Of a stretch of DNA of 64,000 nucleotides, positions 63,565 to 64,000 are shown in pieces. The DNA comes from Epiperipatus broadwayi (lineage: Eukaryota; Onychophora; Udeonychophora; Euonychophora; Peripatidae), in contig JAQFVV010013293.1 in NCBI GenBank assembly GCA_028023455.1, forward strand, positions 1 to 64,000, in the 5' to 3' direction. The translations under genes and the position numbers were made by a program. Under the pieces are notes generated by a model, which was not told the origin of the DNA, did not search any database, and saw only the letters and a program-made list of their open reading frames with translations. Each line of letters starts with the position of its first letter. Positions within the stretch are counted from its first letter, which is position 1.

Positions 63565-64000
63565 CTTGTTAACAGTTAAGCTGACTAAATCCATAATTAT
63601 AAAAATAAATATATTTTATATTTATTCATCTTTTCTGAGCACTAAATATAATATGGCATTGCCATTGGGGGGGGGGGTTTCTACTATTCATTCGATTTTA
63701 ATTCATTCTTTTGTAGCTATCTTTATCATGCATTTATAAGTTTCACATTTATTTGAAGGCAAAAACTGGAACTAGAATAATATTGATTTATTAATTTAAG
63801 AAAATCACAAGATAGCAGTATTAGACAGATACAATTTATTACAAAAAGATAATACTTTGCCCATGATAAATACTTGTTGTTTTTACTTGAACAGTTTGAG
63901 AGTTTTTAAGTATATTCAATTTTTTTGATATATTTCAAATTTATTTACATATTTATGAATGCTTTTGCAGACTGTCTGTAATATTATTTTTTTAAAATAA
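63565..64000. other. AT-rich DNA to the window edge
   Basis: No gene was found. A run of about ten G lies at 63,667-63,677. Confidence 0.5.

Overview
This is a strongly AT-rich (by eye roughly three quarters A+T), repeat-dense piece of an animal nuclear genome. The lack of long open reading frames, the many (TA)n arrays, the interrupted copies of several eukaryotic transposon classes and the tRNA-derived repeats all exclude a prokaryote, organelle or virus. The taxon cannot be fixed from sequence alone. An invertebrate is likely (a mollusc or other lophotrochozoan, or a cnidarian, would fit the mix of hAT, Penelope-like, Ty3/gypsy-type and LINE remnants), but this is an impression. No intact host protein-coding gene was found. 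The window is intergenic or lies in a very long intron.

Layout. 1-3.6 kb: unique AT-rich DNA with a GCCGCC cluster near 0.8 kb. 3.69-6.24 kb: a decayed LTR-type retrotransposon (gag, RT, RNase H relics, plus strand). 6.25-23.3 kb: mostly featureless AT-rich DNA broken by (TA)n arrays, two tRNA-like SINE fragments near 13.4 and 14.2 kb, a dispersed repeat at 17.3 and 17.8 kb, and a promoter-like motif cluster near 7.7-8.0 kb. 23.3-23.6 kb: a full copy of a ~300-bp dispersed repeat (family R300). 27.7-28.5 kb: a fold-back element with a tandemly duplicated core. 29.2-32.2 kb: a minus-strand relic of a zinc-knuckle ORF1-like protein of a retrotransposon. 32.85-34.15 kb: Penelope-like element remnants in both orientations, including a GIY-YIG endonuclease domain broken by two perfect AT-centred palindromes. 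34.7-35.5 kb: a degenerate ~65-70-bp tandem array. 36.46-36.89 kb: a very long (AAT)n microsatellite. 38.9-39.45 kb: a local duplication. 49.07-49.18 kb: a tRNA-derived SINE with target-site duplication. 50.76-50.90 kb: a long hairpin.

The best-preserved element is a 4,548-bp hAT transposon at 53,871-58,418. It has matching terminal inverted repeats, an exact 8-bp target-site duplication (TTAATAAA) and a recognisable minus-strand transposase that is broken by several frameshifts and one stop. It inserted into one arm of a pre-existing inverted repeat and itself contains a nested ~660-bp palindrome-rich element. Within it, 58,037-58,056 matches the Illumina TruSeq adapter, so the assembly carries a small artefact there. 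59.84-60.45 kb holds two R300 copies head to head as an apparently perfect 262-bp palindrome. 61.62-61.69 kb is a degraded tRNA-Gly-like gene, and 63.4 kb may hold the tail of a LINE.

Nothing here works together as a pathway. The content is a layered record of transposon insertions, inverted duplications and microsatellite growth. Several exact palindromes and duplications should be checked against raw reads before any biological meaning is attached.
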